Source: Rhizobium oryzihabitans
GTDB taxonomy: Bacteria; Pseudomonadota; Alphaproteobacteria; Rhizobiales; Rhizobiaceae
DNA length: 64,000 nt
Direction: 5' to 3'
NCBI RefSeq assembly: GCF_010669145.1
Contig: NZ_CP048635.1
Span: 124,001-188,000 of the forward strand
Shown here: positions 56,001-64,000 of the stretch, piece by piece
How positions within the stretch are numbered: position 1 is the stretch's first letter
How the letters are laid out: each line of letters starts with the position of its first letter
Program-made: the position numbers and the translations under genes
Notes under the pieces: model-generated
What the model was told of the DNA's origin: nothing
The model's input: the letters and a program-made list of their open reading frames with translations, nothing else
Databases searched by the model: none

Positions 56001-58515
56001 ACGCCTTCGCCTGTTTGAAAGCTCCCGACAGAAAGCTGAATGCTCCCGATTGTCTGATCACAACAAGTGGGCCTTCAACGTCGGACGCCTTCAGACGAGT
56101 TTTAACAGTGACTGCGCCACTTAACTCCGCGTGCCGCTGGCGAAGAGCCTCTGCCCTTTCTAAAAGCCCCCTGAGGGTTTCGATCGAAGCCGCGTCGATC
56201 AAGCTCGCACGGCGCTGTGCGACAACTCGCTCACTGGTTTCCGACCATATTCTACGCGCGTTGCGCACGTCTCGGACAGTCCATTCTGCTGCACCGGGTA
56301 CACGGCGTACAAAAGCCGATACATCGGCGCTAAGCCGTTCTGCCTCGATTTTGGCATTCGAGTGAAATTCGATTTGCAGTATCCGATCAGATGCATCCAA
56401 TCTTACGATCCCGTTCGCCTCACAGATATCGGCGATACGGGTGAGTGAATCAGAAAGGTCTGGCATCAAAGGATCGGTGACAACTTCACTGAGCTTTGCC
56501 ACCTTCTCTTGAGCGCTCGCACATCGGTCAAGGAATTGCGAAATCGCTGACGCGGGAGCCGCGACCGCAATTGTGATATCGTCGTCCGACAAAGACTGCG
56601 GATTCCATTCGACGAGACGATTTATCCATGAAGCTAGCTGAGTAACATCGCTAAGCGTAAGGGTCGAAATGCCTGTCCGCTTGCGCAGGGTCGAAAGGGC
56701 CTCATCAAACCGCTTATAGGACGACGCCGCCTTCTCGGTGCGGGCAATAATAGCGTTCATCTTGAATGGGCTGGTGTCGAGGGATGTGGTGCCGCGCCAA
56801 TACGGACGCTTGGCGGCATCCGTGGAGGATATCTCTGCCAATCTTCGTACCGCCTCAACCAAGTTGTTGATCTCGTGTTCCTTGAGATCGGTCTTGGGCA
56901 ACCGATGTTCCAATACGGCCGTTGGCGTTAGGCTCGACAGGGCATCTTGTGTCGCGATCGCAGCGCCCAAAACAGCATGGACTGATTTGCCGCTACCGTT
57001 CCACTCTTCTGAAAGGATGCTGACGTAGCGCGCCAAGCGGTCTCTAGCTGCAGCAAACCGTTCTCGTTCTTGTTGCATATACCGGGGCGATGGTTCCACC
57101 GCATCAAGTCGCGCTCGAAGCGAGTCCATGAACTCCTCTCGGCTCCCCTTTCCCGCAAGAAGCGGCAAAACGAACTCCCCTAACCCAACTTCTTCGAGAC
57201 GAGAATGGACGACTTTCAGGGCCGCGGATTTTTCGGCAACGAAAAGTACCTTCTTGCCCTTCGCCAACGCCGCGGCAATCGAGTTGACGATCGTATCGGA
57301 CTTCCCTGTCCCAGGCGGGCCCTCGACAGCGATGTTCTTGCCTTTCACGAGATCAACGAGGACGCTAAACTGTGAAGCATCCGCCTTTTTCACTAGATGA
57401 GGGACGTGCGCCTCGACATCTGGAGCGTCGACTTCGTACTCGTTCGCAATCGCCCCGGCTTGTCCAACCTCAGAGCCAACAAGGAGGTTTTCGATTACGC
57501 TGTTTTCGGAGAAATCCGATATAGCTGTATCAAGGTCTTCGTACATGGCCATGCGTGCTGCGGGAAACACACCGAACACGATCCAACGACGGACACGCCA
57601 AGAAACCTTTGTCTGCTCGACAGCGGAAACCTCCTCAAAATAGGCCTCAAGAGACCCGCCGCCGAAAACAGGTAGCTCGATATCGAATTCACGGCGGAGC
57701 TTTTCGCGCAGTACCAAATTTGTCTCTGCTTCTTCTCCGGCACCTTCGACAGTGAATACCGGTCCTGCAGAAGTTTTCTGGCGCGACATTGACGTAGGCA
57801 ACAGCACCAAGGGAGAGTAATAAACGCGGTTATCGCCGCGCTTGGGGTCCTTCCACTCCAGGAAACCAAACGCGCCACGAAGCAGGTTTAAGCCCGTCTC
57901 TTGCTGCCAAGTTTTTCCCTTGGCCATCAGTCCGTTAAGCTTGCGCTCTAAATCTGGCCCGAGAAGCAGCGTCTGGATGAGGTCATCGTTATGTTTCGAG
58001 TCTATGTTTTCGCTAGGTTCAGGCAGGTCAAACCCAGGATCAATGCCGTGATTACGGGCATGCTGGGTGAGAGGTTCATCTTTTCGCGTGATCCGTTTCG
58101 GCATCCCGAGTTTTTCACGGATGCGGTCTTTTAGCTCCCGCTCCAATGTTCGCGCTAGGTCTGGATAATCGACAGCATCCGCGTTCAATTTCGAATGCTG
58201 CTCAAGATATATGGGGTCTGTCACCAGCCCGATTGCAAACTCCTCAAGGAAGGAGGCACCCTGTTCGTCGGGCGGGCCATCCTCAAGCGGTGGCAGCGCG
58301 CGAAAATCAAGCGAAACGTCATTCAATAGCGAATAAAATAGCCTGTCGGGAAGCTCGTTGACAACGCGGACATACCCTGCGGAACGAGAACCGAAACTCA
58401 AAGATACCAAAGGGTTCTTCGCAGAAAGATCAAGTAGTCTTGGCCTGATCTCCTCGATCTTTGACCTTACCAGCTGGCTGAAATCCTGCGCTTTTGATTG
58501 ACTCGCGTCGGACAT
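53050..58515 (-). CDS. giant DUF4011-SF1 helicase-Vsr-type nuclease protein
   Basis: The 1821-residue product begins with a DUF4011 region (LLDLSAKNPLVSLSFGSRSA). A split superfamily 1 helicase follows, with Walker A EGPPGTGKSDTIVNSIAAAL near residue 400 and motif II VIDEASQMPP near 1290, separated by a long helical insertion. Later motifs include RWHYRSRHSALIRFSN and QGDERDVIFIS. A Vsr/DUF559-like nuclease lies at about 1585-1675 (DLGIRHTEW, VECDGATYHSSKSARDRDR, WSTDWF), and a C-terminal DUF3320-like tail follows. Single proteins with DUF4011, helicase and Vsr domains have been described among anti-phage genes. It starts 455 bases from the SF2 helicase gene and its stop is 122 bases from the NACHT gene start. 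Confidence 0.85.
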   Translation of the reverse strand: MSDASQSKAQDFSQLVRSKIEEIRPRLLDLSAKNPLVSLSFGSRSAGYVRVVNELPDRLFYSLLNDVSLDFRALPPLEDGPPDEQGASFLEEFAIGLVTDPIYLEQHSKLNADAVDYPDLARTLERELKDRIREKLGMPKRITRKDEPLTQHARNHGIDPGFDLPEPSENIDSKHNDDLIQTLLLGPDLERKLNGLMAKGKTWQQETGLNLLRGAFGFLEWKDPKRGDNRVYYSPLVLLPTSMSRQKTSAGPVFTVEGAGEEAETNLVLREKLRREFDIELPVFGGGSLEAYFEEVSAVEQTKVSWRVRRWIVFGVFPAARMAMYEDLDTAISDFSENSVIENLLVGSEVGQAGAIANEYEVDAPDVEAHVPHLVKKADASQFSVLVDLVKGKNIAVEGPPGTGKSDTIVNSIAAALAKGKKVLFVAEKSAALKVVHSRLEEVGLGEFVLPLLAGKGSREEFMDSLRARLDAVEPSPRYMQQERERFAAARDRLARYVSILSEEWNGSGKSVHAVLGAAIATQDALSSLTPTAVLEHRLPKTDLKEHEINNLVEAVRRLAEISSTDAAKRPYWRGTTSLDTSPFKMNAIIARTEKAASSYKRFDEALSTLRKRTGISTLTLSDVTQLASWINRLVEWNPQSLSDDDITIAVAAPASAISQFLDRCASAQEKVAKLSEVVTDPLMPDLSDSLTRIADICEANGIVRLDASDRILQIEFHSNAKIEAERLSADVSAFVRRVPGAAEWTVRDVRNARRIWSETSERVVAQRRASLIDAASIETLRGLLERAEALRQRHAELSGAVTVKTRLKASDVEGPLVVIRQSGAFSFLSGAFKQAKAFYLSISKRGTFDKTTAIDDLQRLQTFLEDEEAFNERAIRSGVFGPSFEGRETDFQTFEELARLYAEIDKTLPGFEHREIRSFLKTAEADLVESMPAVGDLPPEMKFGAVEDFGKESSTVLAQLREVHEELSRLEVQLLPSGREFGPSAIRSLAADLDRLQTALLQLDSFPQAAQLRGRFVGWRTDFQATRPLIELASLFEEAGKSGEILRRSLQDKDYSLLGEETSAAVATGAEANAALTDASREAVCDLRANANDLHASAMGTFLSAAATDAEGLETAILISKAMTDVARFGMMETVDLLQTQVAGWDKLPRMVEALVRRAAAERVYDKYGSELAGYSGKQLEDIRAEFKHADDNVRKLSRKALRSELIAGARPASGNSRGRVADYSEMGLLEHLANQRRIRVPLRDITRRAGRALLELKPCWIMSPLAVAQFIPKGSIHFDICVIDEASQMPPEDAVGALYRAHQAMIVGDTKQLPPTNFFQKIYAGDDEDDDKPDAVTQESVLEMANGAFRPRRMLRWHYRSRHSALIRFSNRMMYDDDLVVFPSSNEDDPSMGVFSTFTSGIYKAGLNPVEGEAVVEAALDFMKTDPHRSLGVVAMNKSQSDFINERLQYAIARDKRATEYVERWSAERGGLEEFFVKNLENVQGDERDVIFISTVYGPPARGERVRQAFGPLNGATGKRRLNVLFSRAKEQIRTFTSMTSDDLLAEEGGNEGALMLKRWLQYSAGGLLEASSGTHGAFDSPLEQYIAQQIETMGCTVVPQVGVVGYSIDLGIRHTEWPNGFIMGVECDGATYHSSKSARDRDRHRQEVLENLGWKIHRVWSTDWFDNPRREAERLRTAISARLSELKDRATRPLPQKPIVIEKSEPKVPSPKTRPIGEDDGQTTLALRAHPTPAPGTSSAAAKTITARLGDTVRLRYLDKNQETYQFKIVKEPSQPERGIVNQSAPLAKSVIDTGEGEEIEILLGSLIRRAVVEKISR

Positions 58516-58679
58516 AGAGGACTCTCGTAATATTAGGGTATTTCGTGGTGTCTCATGCCGGACCTATACAAATCAAGCGTGAATTACTTGATCCTTATCG
58601 TCACTCCTAGATTGTATTGAAGATGTGATGCCCGGCACTCGCTAAGCCGTAAAATTGAAGACGCCTTGCCGAAACGCGA

Positions 58680-58955
58680 TCAATGCTCTGCGCCGAACTT
58701 GCTCGCCTTTGCCTGTTCTGCAATCTTGTTTCTACGGAAGAGCACCAAGAGTTTCTCCACGGAGACTACGCCGGTGATTTCACAACAAGTCGCGGGCGAC
58801 GTGAGGTCAATCGCCCGTCGCCCGATGAAGTCGGATGGTCCGGGCGACACTGGCGAGCGGAGCAAGCTAGTTTTGTACGAGCTGGATAAAGTCTCCGAAT
58901 TTGAGGCCGTGGTCGTTGATCCGTCGTGGGGGAGCCGCGCGCAGCATCCGATCAA
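58680..58955 (-). CDS. doubtful small protein between the two helicase genes
   Basis: The 91-codon frame starts 15 bases after the stop of the SF2 helicase gene. It ends with a protein-like stretch (ITGVVSVEKLLVLFRRNKIA) but has a low-complexity Ser/Thr start, and a rightward frame covers the same bases. No family is recognised. The rest of 58516-58970 shows nothing definite. Confidence 0.25.
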   Translation of the reverse strand: MIGCCARLPHDGSTTTASNSETLSSSYKTSLLRSPVSPGPSDFIGRRAIDLTSPATCCEITGVVSVEKLLVLFRRNKIAEQAKASKFGAEH

Positions 58956-58970
58956 TCGATCGGCCCCGAT

Positions 58971-61496
58971 TCAATCCCCCTTGAGGCACCCGGCTTTCAG
59001 CCGCTCGAAAATTGCCAGAGGTTGCCACGCCGGTTCACTGCCAATTTCGGACGCTTTCCCATATTTCTCCAACGGCGACAGCTTCGAGAGTGTCGTCACG
59101 CCGGCGATGAAGGAAGCCTGTAGCGCCTTCAACGCCTTTTGATCGGCGAAGAACATGTCATTGGATGGATTACTGCTCGCTGTCACCGACTTGCTCTCCG
59201 TGTATACGAGTATGCCGGGAACATTGTAGTCCGGATAGCGTGACCTCGCCCACTCGAGATGTTGGTAGACTTGCCCGACTTCTTCAGAGTTAATCGCATT
59301 GCTGCCGAGCTTGTCCGTCTTCAACTCGATGGGGATCGCTACCTTGGTATTATGATCGATCCAAACGTTGTCCGGACCGTCGTGCTCATCTGTATCAGGC
59401 CGCCTAGACTCGAAGCCCAACGCCGCCCCAATGACTCTAACCGCTTCCTCCGCCTTTTTGTGCGACTGATCACCGTACGCAGATTCAGTTGCTTTCATCA
59501 GTTTCATCAGCTTGCGACTAGCTTCGGGCACGGTAAGCGCGCAGAACTCGCGTAGCCCCTCCTCGATTACGGTTTTACAGGCCGGAAGCAGGCCGACTTC
59601 CTCCTGTTCCTGACGGGGCAGTGGAAGTTTGCCGCCCAGCCTGTTTCTCGCCTCGTCAAACCAATCGAACATAGCGTCGGACCGACTGAGAATGGCGTTG
59701 GCCGCGCCGAGCCAGATTGCATACCAACCAGCGAGGCGCGGATTCTTCATCCGCACTTCATCGATAATTTCCTCGAACTGCCTGAGCGCTCCACTGTGAT
59801 CCCCCTGCCAGAGCATGAGAATGAAATTCGCTTCGCGCTTCGCTAGCTCATCATCAAATTTTGTGTAGTCCTCACGATCGCTGATGCGCTTCTCGTCGAT
59901 CGGGTTCTGACCGATCTGCGCCTGATAATACCCAAGCCAGCCTTGGTCGCGCTCGATGATTTGGGTCACGATTGACTCGATTTTCTCGGGCGTCATGTCT
60001 TTCAGCTGATCGCAGAACTCCTCAGAAAGACGTATCTGTTCCTGAAGGACTTTCGGAAAATACGCTTGGTTAGCAACGTTTCGCAGCCAGTTCTCGGCAT
60101 CGCTGGAATAGATGAAGTAGATGCCGTAGTCGTTCTTTCCGCGATTGATACGGCCAAAGAGCTGAGTGAAACGATTGGCGACCCGAGGGAAGAATGTCTG
60201 ATCTAACTTAATACGATCGAACAGGTATCTTTCCAGCTGCGCCGAACCAACTGGCACTCCATCAACCGCCATGACACGGCAGTCATCGTCGGGCAAATCA
60301 ATGCCGTCATATCTACCCAGCAACATGAAGGCCCCTGTCGTCCCCGCACGGAACTCGTTCAGCCTTTGCGTGAATGTATCGGCGCTCTTGGGCGGGGAGG
60401 CAAAGTCGTCCCATTTATCTGCCGCCTTCTCCGTCGGGGTAGCGATCAGAACCTTCACTTTTTTGCTTAGGGCTTGGAGACCCTTCACGTCGTCACAGAA
60501 TTTGTTCAGAGACGAGCTAAACAACATGAGCCGCTCACCGAGGCCGGCGTCAACGTCCGGTTCAATCACCCTTGGGGATCGACCAAACGCACGGACGATA
60601 TCGCCCTTGGACTGGACCGTGGCCGAAAGGAAGACCTTGGGCACACTCTTGTCTTCAAGGGCGCGGACATGGAGTGCGGGAATAAAAGGAGGTGTGATCT
60701 CGATTATGAATTTGCTGATGGTAATCGCGCAGTACTGCAAATGTCCACGCAGATAATCGAACGGCAACTGAAGGCCGATATCGCTGTCGATGTGCGGTTC
60801 CAACGCGGCTTGGAACTCGTGGCTGCGGTTGTGCACTCCGTTTGGTGGGCAAAGCGCTACGGAACCTGAGGAGAAATCCGAAACAATCTGCTCAAAATTG
60901 TAGACCTGACCGATATCATGGAAGCACTCCTTGATGATCGCCGCAATTTGGGAATAGAGAACTTCGTTCTTTGCCTTCCTAATTGTCAGGGTAAACGCGT
61001 CTCGGACCAAACGCTCACCGACATGCGCATCATCAAAGATGACAGCACCCGGCGCATTCTGGCCTTGGAATTTGTTCCGAGTGTTCAGCAGGGCCTGATA
61101 AGTCGTTATGCAAAACGATTTTGACTGGGCAAAATTCTGGTCTGAAAATTTCGACTGGTAAAAAGTGGTCGGCATAATCCCGATACCGTTGGCTTCGCGA
61201 ACCGTTTGATGGATCAAGTCAATCGTCGGGCAAACGTAAAGTACATTTCGGACGCCTTGCAAAAGATAACTCTGGGCGATCAAAACCCCAACCAGAGTTT
61301 TTCCGGCACCAGTATACATTGAGATCAAGGTGTCTTGCTTCGGATTCCTGTACCATTCGTCCAGCGCTTGTGCTTGGCCTTGCCAGAGCTCCTTGATTTT
61401 CGCCTTCCCGGATGGTCGACTGCGGAAAATGTCCCGCGGATTGGGAGACGCGCTCCTCGCTTTGGGCTTCTCCAGTCCACCGAAATCAAAAACCAT
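58971..61496 (-). CDS. SF2 helicase fused to a C-terminal PD-(D/E)xK nuclease
   Basis: The 841-residue product has the helicase motifs SMYTGAGKT (61-67), VIFDDAH (motif II, DDAH 155-158), FLSATVQSKGD and QLFGRINRGKNDYG. The spacing and RINR end resemble DinG/XPD-like or phage-defence helicases. A helical linker leads to a Mrr-like nuclease end with HDGPDNVWID (Asp near 705) and IPIELKTDKLGS (Glu and Lys near 721-723). A strong SD (GGGAGG) precedes the start. It is the first of three large leftward cargo genes. A role in defence is inferred from architecture and company. Confidence 0.78.
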   Translation of the reverse strand: MVFDFGGLEKPKARSASPNPRDIFRSRPSGKAKIKELWQGQAQALDEWYRNPKQDTLISMYTGAGKTLVGVLIAQSYLLQGVRNVLYVCPTIDLIHQTVREANGIGIMPTTFYQSKFSDQNFAQSKSFCITTYQALLNTRNKFQGQNAPGAVIFDDAHVGERLVRDAFTLTIRKAKNEVLYSQIAAIIKECFHDIGQVYNFEQIVSDFSSGSVALCPPNGVHNRSHEFQAALEPHIDSDIGLQLPFDYLRGHLQYCAITISKFIIEITPPFIPALHVRALEDKSVPKVFLSATVQSKGDIVRAFGRSPRVIEPDVDAGLGERLMLFSSSLNKFCDDVKGLQALSKKVKVLIATPTEKAADKWDDFASPPKSADTFTQRLNEFRAGTTGAFMLLGRYDGIDLPDDDCRVMAVDGVPVGSAQLERYLFDRIKLDQTFFPRVANRFTQLFGRINRGKNDYGIYFIYSSDAENWLRNVANQAYFPKVLQEQIRLSEEFCDQLKDMTPEKIESIVTQIIERDQGWLGYYQAQIGQNPIDEKRISDREDYTKFDDELAKREANFILMLWQGDHSGALRQFEEIIDEVRMKNPRLAGWYAIWLGAANAILSRSDAMFDWFDEARNRLGGKLPLPRQEQEEVGLLPACKTVIEEGLREFCALTVPEASRKLMKLMKATESAYGDQSHKKAEEAVRVIGAALGFESRRPDTDEHDGPDNVWIDHNTKVAIPIELKTDKLGSNAINSEEVGQVYQHLEWARSRYPDYNVPGILVYTESKSVTASSNPSNDMFFADQKALKALQASFIAGVTTLSKLSPLEKYGKASEIGSEPAWQPLAIFERLKAGCLKGD

Positions 61497-61532
61497 GATC
61501 CACCTCCCGTCAAGAAGGGGAGACTAACAACC

Positions 61533-61567
61533 AATCGTATAAAATCAAGAAGCGATTAATCGTATAA
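61533..61567. promoter_or_regulatory. direct repeat upstream of the SF2 helicase gene
   Basis: AATCGTATAA occurs at 61533-61542 and again at 61558-61567, 25 bases apart. It lies 37-71 bases upstream of the helicase start codon on the minus strand. It may be an operator or a promoter element. No gene was found in the rest of 61568-61806. Confidence 0.4.
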
Positions 61568-61806
61568 GTTAGGATCGTGGACGAGGAAGTATTCAAAGAA
61601 TCAACGGACCTCCGGATTACAGCCGTTACACTAACGCGATGTGGAGTGCGCCACTTCCTTTATCTGAAAGCGCCGCTGCGGTGTTTCTCTTTCGTCGACG
61701 ATAAAATGAAAAGCAAGCGATCTGGATTGCTTCCGCACTCCCTCAGCTTCTTAAATAGTGAACTCACTACTTCGATGCCGTCCCACGCCAGATAGCGAGG
61801 AAGCGG

Positions 61807-62385
61807 TTAAGCGCTGTAACTTGTTGACGTATGAGGCTTTGATTTCGCGCCCGCGCCCACCCTTGCGAGAGCCTGACCGAGAGCCATCTCGATGTCGAAC
61901 AGATTTTTGGCTTTCAAAATCGCGGGATCGCCAACCAAGCCGAAGTGCACCAATCCGTCATCTACAGATCGGTCAGCATCGACCCAGCCGCTCGCTATCA
62001 GTGGGGTCTCCTCTGACAGTTCAGGTACGCGACCCGCGCGACTGGCCACGATAGTAAGAAACACTCCATCCCTCCCCTCGTACATCTGCTCAACAACGAA
62101 GACTCGATCAACGAACACATCCTGCTTTTCATCGAGATAGAGACCGACGTCTTCGCCGAAGCGAACTACAAACGCGTCACATTCAATTCCGAGGTCTGCA
62201 TACGAGACGTCGCGGGCATCGTGGCTTGTATCGGAAAGATCGCTAAGTTCGTAGGCAACTGCGCCAGCAGCACCCCATTTCCGGATTACTTCAGCTAGTA
62301 ATCGAGAACGTGCCGCTTCGTCGTCGAAATGATCAAGCGATGGTCTATTGGCCGTCGCTGCTTCGCTAGGTCGTGGGTTGTTCAT
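61807..62385 (-). CDS. hypothetical acidic protein
   Basis: The 192-residue product is acidic and soluble. It has EVIRKWGAAGAVAYELSDLS, a beta-rich core with CDAFVVRFGEDVGLYLDEKQ and VFVDRVFVVEQMY, and a low-complexity tail. No family is recognised. GGGAG lies ahead of the ATG. It is upstream of the helicase-nuclease gene in the same direction, but a 310-base gap separates them, so it may have its own promoter. It is the last gene of the island before the chromosomal GNAT gene. Confidence 0.6.
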   Translation of the reverse strand: MNNPRPSEAATANRPSLDHFDDEAARSRLLAEVIRKWGAAGAVAYELSDLSDTSHDARDVSYADLGIECDAFVVRFGEDVGLYLDEKQDVFVDRVFVVEQMYEGRDGVFLTIVASRAGRVPELSEETPLIASGWVDADRSVDDGLVHFGLVGDPAILKAKNLFDIEMALGQALARVGAGAKSKPHTSTSYSA

Positions 62386-62738
62386 CGATTTTGCTCCCAG
62401 AGTTCGATTTAGAACCGATGAGGCTCAGTATCGCAAGGGACAAACTGAAAGGCTGCCAAAGTCGCTCAAATTGATCTGCCGCGACGAATAGAAGAGGCAC
62501 GCTCGATCTCGAGCTGTGTTTAAAAGTCTGCAAAATTCTGTAGTTTTTTTATCTTAGATTCAATGAGATACAGATATTAGCCATTTCAAGCTGACTCCCC
62601 GGTCAAAATGACGCGCAAAAAAAGCCCGGATTTAAGTATTCCTCCGGTCAGAATACGTGACTCCGTACAGCCGGCGCGTAAAGATGACCTCACGTCCCGG
62701 AAGTGCGCAAGAACGTAGTGAACACCGACCCGCCAAAT
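62386..62738. other. AT-richer gap, probable right boundary of the island
   Basis: No gene was found. The middle (62535-62600) is AT-rich with a T7 run at 62545-62551 and ATTCAATGAGATACAGATATT. The sequence becomes GC-rich chromosome again near 62640. One transposon end is expected here, but no terminus or target duplication matching the left side could be picked out by eye. Confidence 0.4.
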
Positions 62739-62766
62739 GAAAACCCCGGCCTTTCAGCCAGGGCAA
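62739..62766 (-). terminator. rho-independent terminator of the GNAT gene
   Basis: On the minus strand CCCTGGC (62763-62757) pairs with GCCGGGG (62750-62744) around TGAAAG, and TTTTC follows. It is about 20 bases past the stop of the GNAT gene. Confidence 0.7.
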
Positions 62767-62785
62767 TATTTCAACGGAAATCGTC

Positions 62786-63355
62786 TCAGGCAAAGAGCCG
62801 GCGGCCGCTCGCAACCAGCATGCCGGCTGCACCCTCCAGCCATCCGGCCCTCAATTCCAGCGCCAGGAAACGGCTACGCTCGAATGGGCCCGGCATGATC
62901 AGGTGCTGCGCCTTGTCGGCGAAAAAGCCGAAACGCTCGTAATAGGGTGCGTCACCCACGAGGAGGATGGCGCCGTGACCGCGTTTGGTGGCTTCGGAGA
63001 TCGCAGCGCGCATCAGCGCCGAGCCGATGCCTTTGCCCTCATGGGCAGCATCGACGGCCAGCGGGCCGAGCAGCAGCGCTTCAACCGCGCGTCCTTCGCG
63101 CGAAATGCCGGCTTCGACATTCCACAGGCGTACCGTGCCAATGACATGACCATCCTCATCGCGAGCGACGAGCGCCAGACCTTCGGCCGGAACCCGGCCG
63201 GCGCGCAGCTTTTCGGACGATTTGCGACGGCGGCCAGCGCCCATGGCGCGGTCAAGCAGGTTTTCACGGGCAACGACATCGCCCGGATTTTCCTGATCGA
63301 CATGAAATGTCTGCGGCGTGAAAAATGCCCGTACCGAATTCAAAAGAGCGGCCAT
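62786..63355 (-). CDS. GNAT-family N-acetyltransferase
   Basis: The 189-residue product has the GNAT core GLALVARDEDGHVIGTVRLW, then LLGPLAVDAAHEGKGIGSAL (acetyl-CoA-binding Q/RxxGxG/A-type loop as EGKGIGSAL) and ILLVGDAPYYERFGF. This is typical of the YhbS-like group that acts on small molecules or proteins. The start at 63355 (MAALLNSVRAFF) was chosen over a longer frame because the upstream extension is low complexity. It lies between the ornithine decarboxylase gene and the island, is on the same strand, and ends in its own terminator. The substrate is unknown. Confidence 0.82.
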   Translation of the reverse strand: MAALLNSVRAFFTPQTFHVDQENPGDVVARENLLDRAMGAGRRRKSSEKLRAGRVPAEGLALVARDEDGHVIGTVRLWNVEAGISREGRAVEALLLGPLAVDAAHEGKGIGSALMRAAISEATKRGHGAILLVGDAPYYERFGFFADKAQHLIMPGPFERSRFLALELRAGWLEGAAGMLVASGRRLFA

Positions 63356-63548
63356 CCTTGGCCTCCCGTCACACAACCGCCCACACGCGGCCCTTGATGA
63401 AAAAATGGTGGAGCCGTTCCGGCCCGCCGACACGCTTTCCTCGGCTGGAAGAGGAGCAGCAAGCAGGGATTTGCGCAACAGCACAATCGGCAGGGCCGGA
63501 ACGGAAGCTTGGTCGAGACGCCGCCCTTTTCAGCGGGCGGCGCTCGGA

Positions 63549-64000
63549 TCAGATGACGTAGGCTTTCAGCGGCTCGAAACCGTTGAAGGCAACCGCGGAG
63601 TACGTCGTCGTATAGGCACCGGTGCCTTCGATCAGAACTTCGTCGCCGATCGTCAGAGAGACCGGCAGCGGATACATGTTCTTTTCATACAGCACGTCGG
63701 CGCTGTCGCAGGTCGGACCGGCCAGAACGCAGGGCTGCATCTCGTCCTGATCGCGCTCGGTGCGGATCGGGTAACGGATCGCCTCATCCATCGTCTCGGC
63801 GAGACCGCCGAACTTGCCGATGTCGAGGAACACCCAGCGGTGGTTGTCGTTGTCGGACTTCTTCGACACGAGGACGACTTCCGCCTTGATGACGCCGGCA
63901 TTGCCCACCATGCCGCGGCCCGGCTCGATGATCGTCTTCGGGATCTGGTTGCCGAAGTGCTTGCGCAGCGCCGTGTCGATCGCCTGGCCGTATTCTTCGG
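63549..64000 (-). CDS. odc: ornithine/lysine decarboxylase (alanine-racemase fold), C-terminal part
   Basis: The open frame enters from the right window edge and ends at 63549, so only the C-terminal 150 residues are present. Visible are the PLP-phosphate region IIEPGRGMVGNAG, the catalytic Cys loop in VLAGPTCDSADVLYEKNMYP, and the end GDEVLIEGTGAYTTTYSAVA then FNGFEPLKAYVI. These are signatures of group IV PLP decarboxylases making putrescine (and sometimes cadaverine), common in alphaproteobacteria. The residue pair GPTCD is intact, so the enzyme is probably active. Confidence 0.9.
   Translation of the reverse strand, partial: EEYGQAIDTALRKHFGNQIPKTIIEPGRGMVGNAGVIKAEVVLVSKKSDNDNHRWVFLDIGKFGGLAETMDEAIRYPIRTERDQDEMQPCVLAGPTCDSADVLYEKNMYPLPVSLTIGDEVLIEGTGAYTTTYSAVAFNGFEPLKAYVI

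Noticed and set aside
53050..61496. Type I restriction-modification or BREX/DISARM system
   Set aside because: No methyltransferase, specificity subunit, PglX/PglZ or DrmA/B-like gene accompanies the helicase and nuclease genes.
62386..62740. tRNA gene as attachment site
   Set aside because: No cloverleaf, T-loop GGTTCGAATCC-like sequence or partial tRNA duplicate was found at either edge of the island.

Overview
The window looks like a rhizobial chromosome, most likely Agrobacterium close to the A. tumefaciens/A. fabrum C58 linear chromosome. The evidence is dense GC-rich coding, many ABC sugar importers, RIME-like rhizobial intergenic palindromes, and two recognisable Agrobacterium loci side by side: the D-altritol/galactitol catabolic cluster and the Zur-controlled troCBA/yciC zinc locus. 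The placement is by recall of family and gene order; no database search was run.

Bases 1-27.5 kb are ordinary metabolic chromosome. Positions 1-9850 hold the polyol cluster: a LacI-type regulator, a medium-chain dehydrogenase, a short-chain dehydrogenase, a binding protein, a PfkB-type D-tagatose kinase, a PF08013-type tagatose-6-phosphate epimerase, two permeases and an ATPase. Together they would import altritol or galactitol, oxidise it to tagatose, phosphorylate it and epimerise it to fructose 6-phosphate. Positions 10080-16304 are a second sugar-type ABC importer operon with a Cys/Met-metabolism PLP enzyme and a FadR-type GntR regulator. Positions 16440-22956 are zinc acquisition: an ABC importer, two CobW-family GTPases and four Zur-box-like palindromes. 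Positions 23346-27519 are ugpBAEC for glycerol-3-phosphate uptake.

Bases 28.2-62.6 kb are an accessory island with a different texture. A complete IS21-family element follows an acyltransferase gene cut at its 5' end. Then come an HTH protein, a GIY-YIG-like protein, an IS66 remnant, a ClpP-fold periplasmic protein, an SH3 protein, a second IS66 scrap, and a two-gene unit of a TnsA-like protein with a soluble FtsH-like AAA+ metalloprotease. A Tn7-like module (TnsA-like, TnsB, TnsC, TniQ/TnsD with many HTH segments) sits at 42270-48327. Downstream are a phosphoribosyltransferase, a candidate structured RNA, a transglutaminase-like protein, and three very large same-strand genes that each join a nuclease domain to an NTPase or helicase. 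This is the most likely place for a little-described anti-phage or anti-plasmid system. The chromosome resumes with a GNAT acetyltransferase and a partial ornithine decarboxylase (62786-64000).

Six reading frames (lacI, the epimerase, ugpE, a small hypothetical gene, the FtsH-like gene and the start of tnsC) are each broken or shifted by what looks like one lost G/C base in or beside a G/C run. Restoring one base repairs each. I read this as probable assembly error rather than six independent mutations, and the annotation gives the repaired products. No tRNA, rRNA, CRISPR array, cas gene, reverse transcriptase or phage structural gene was seen.
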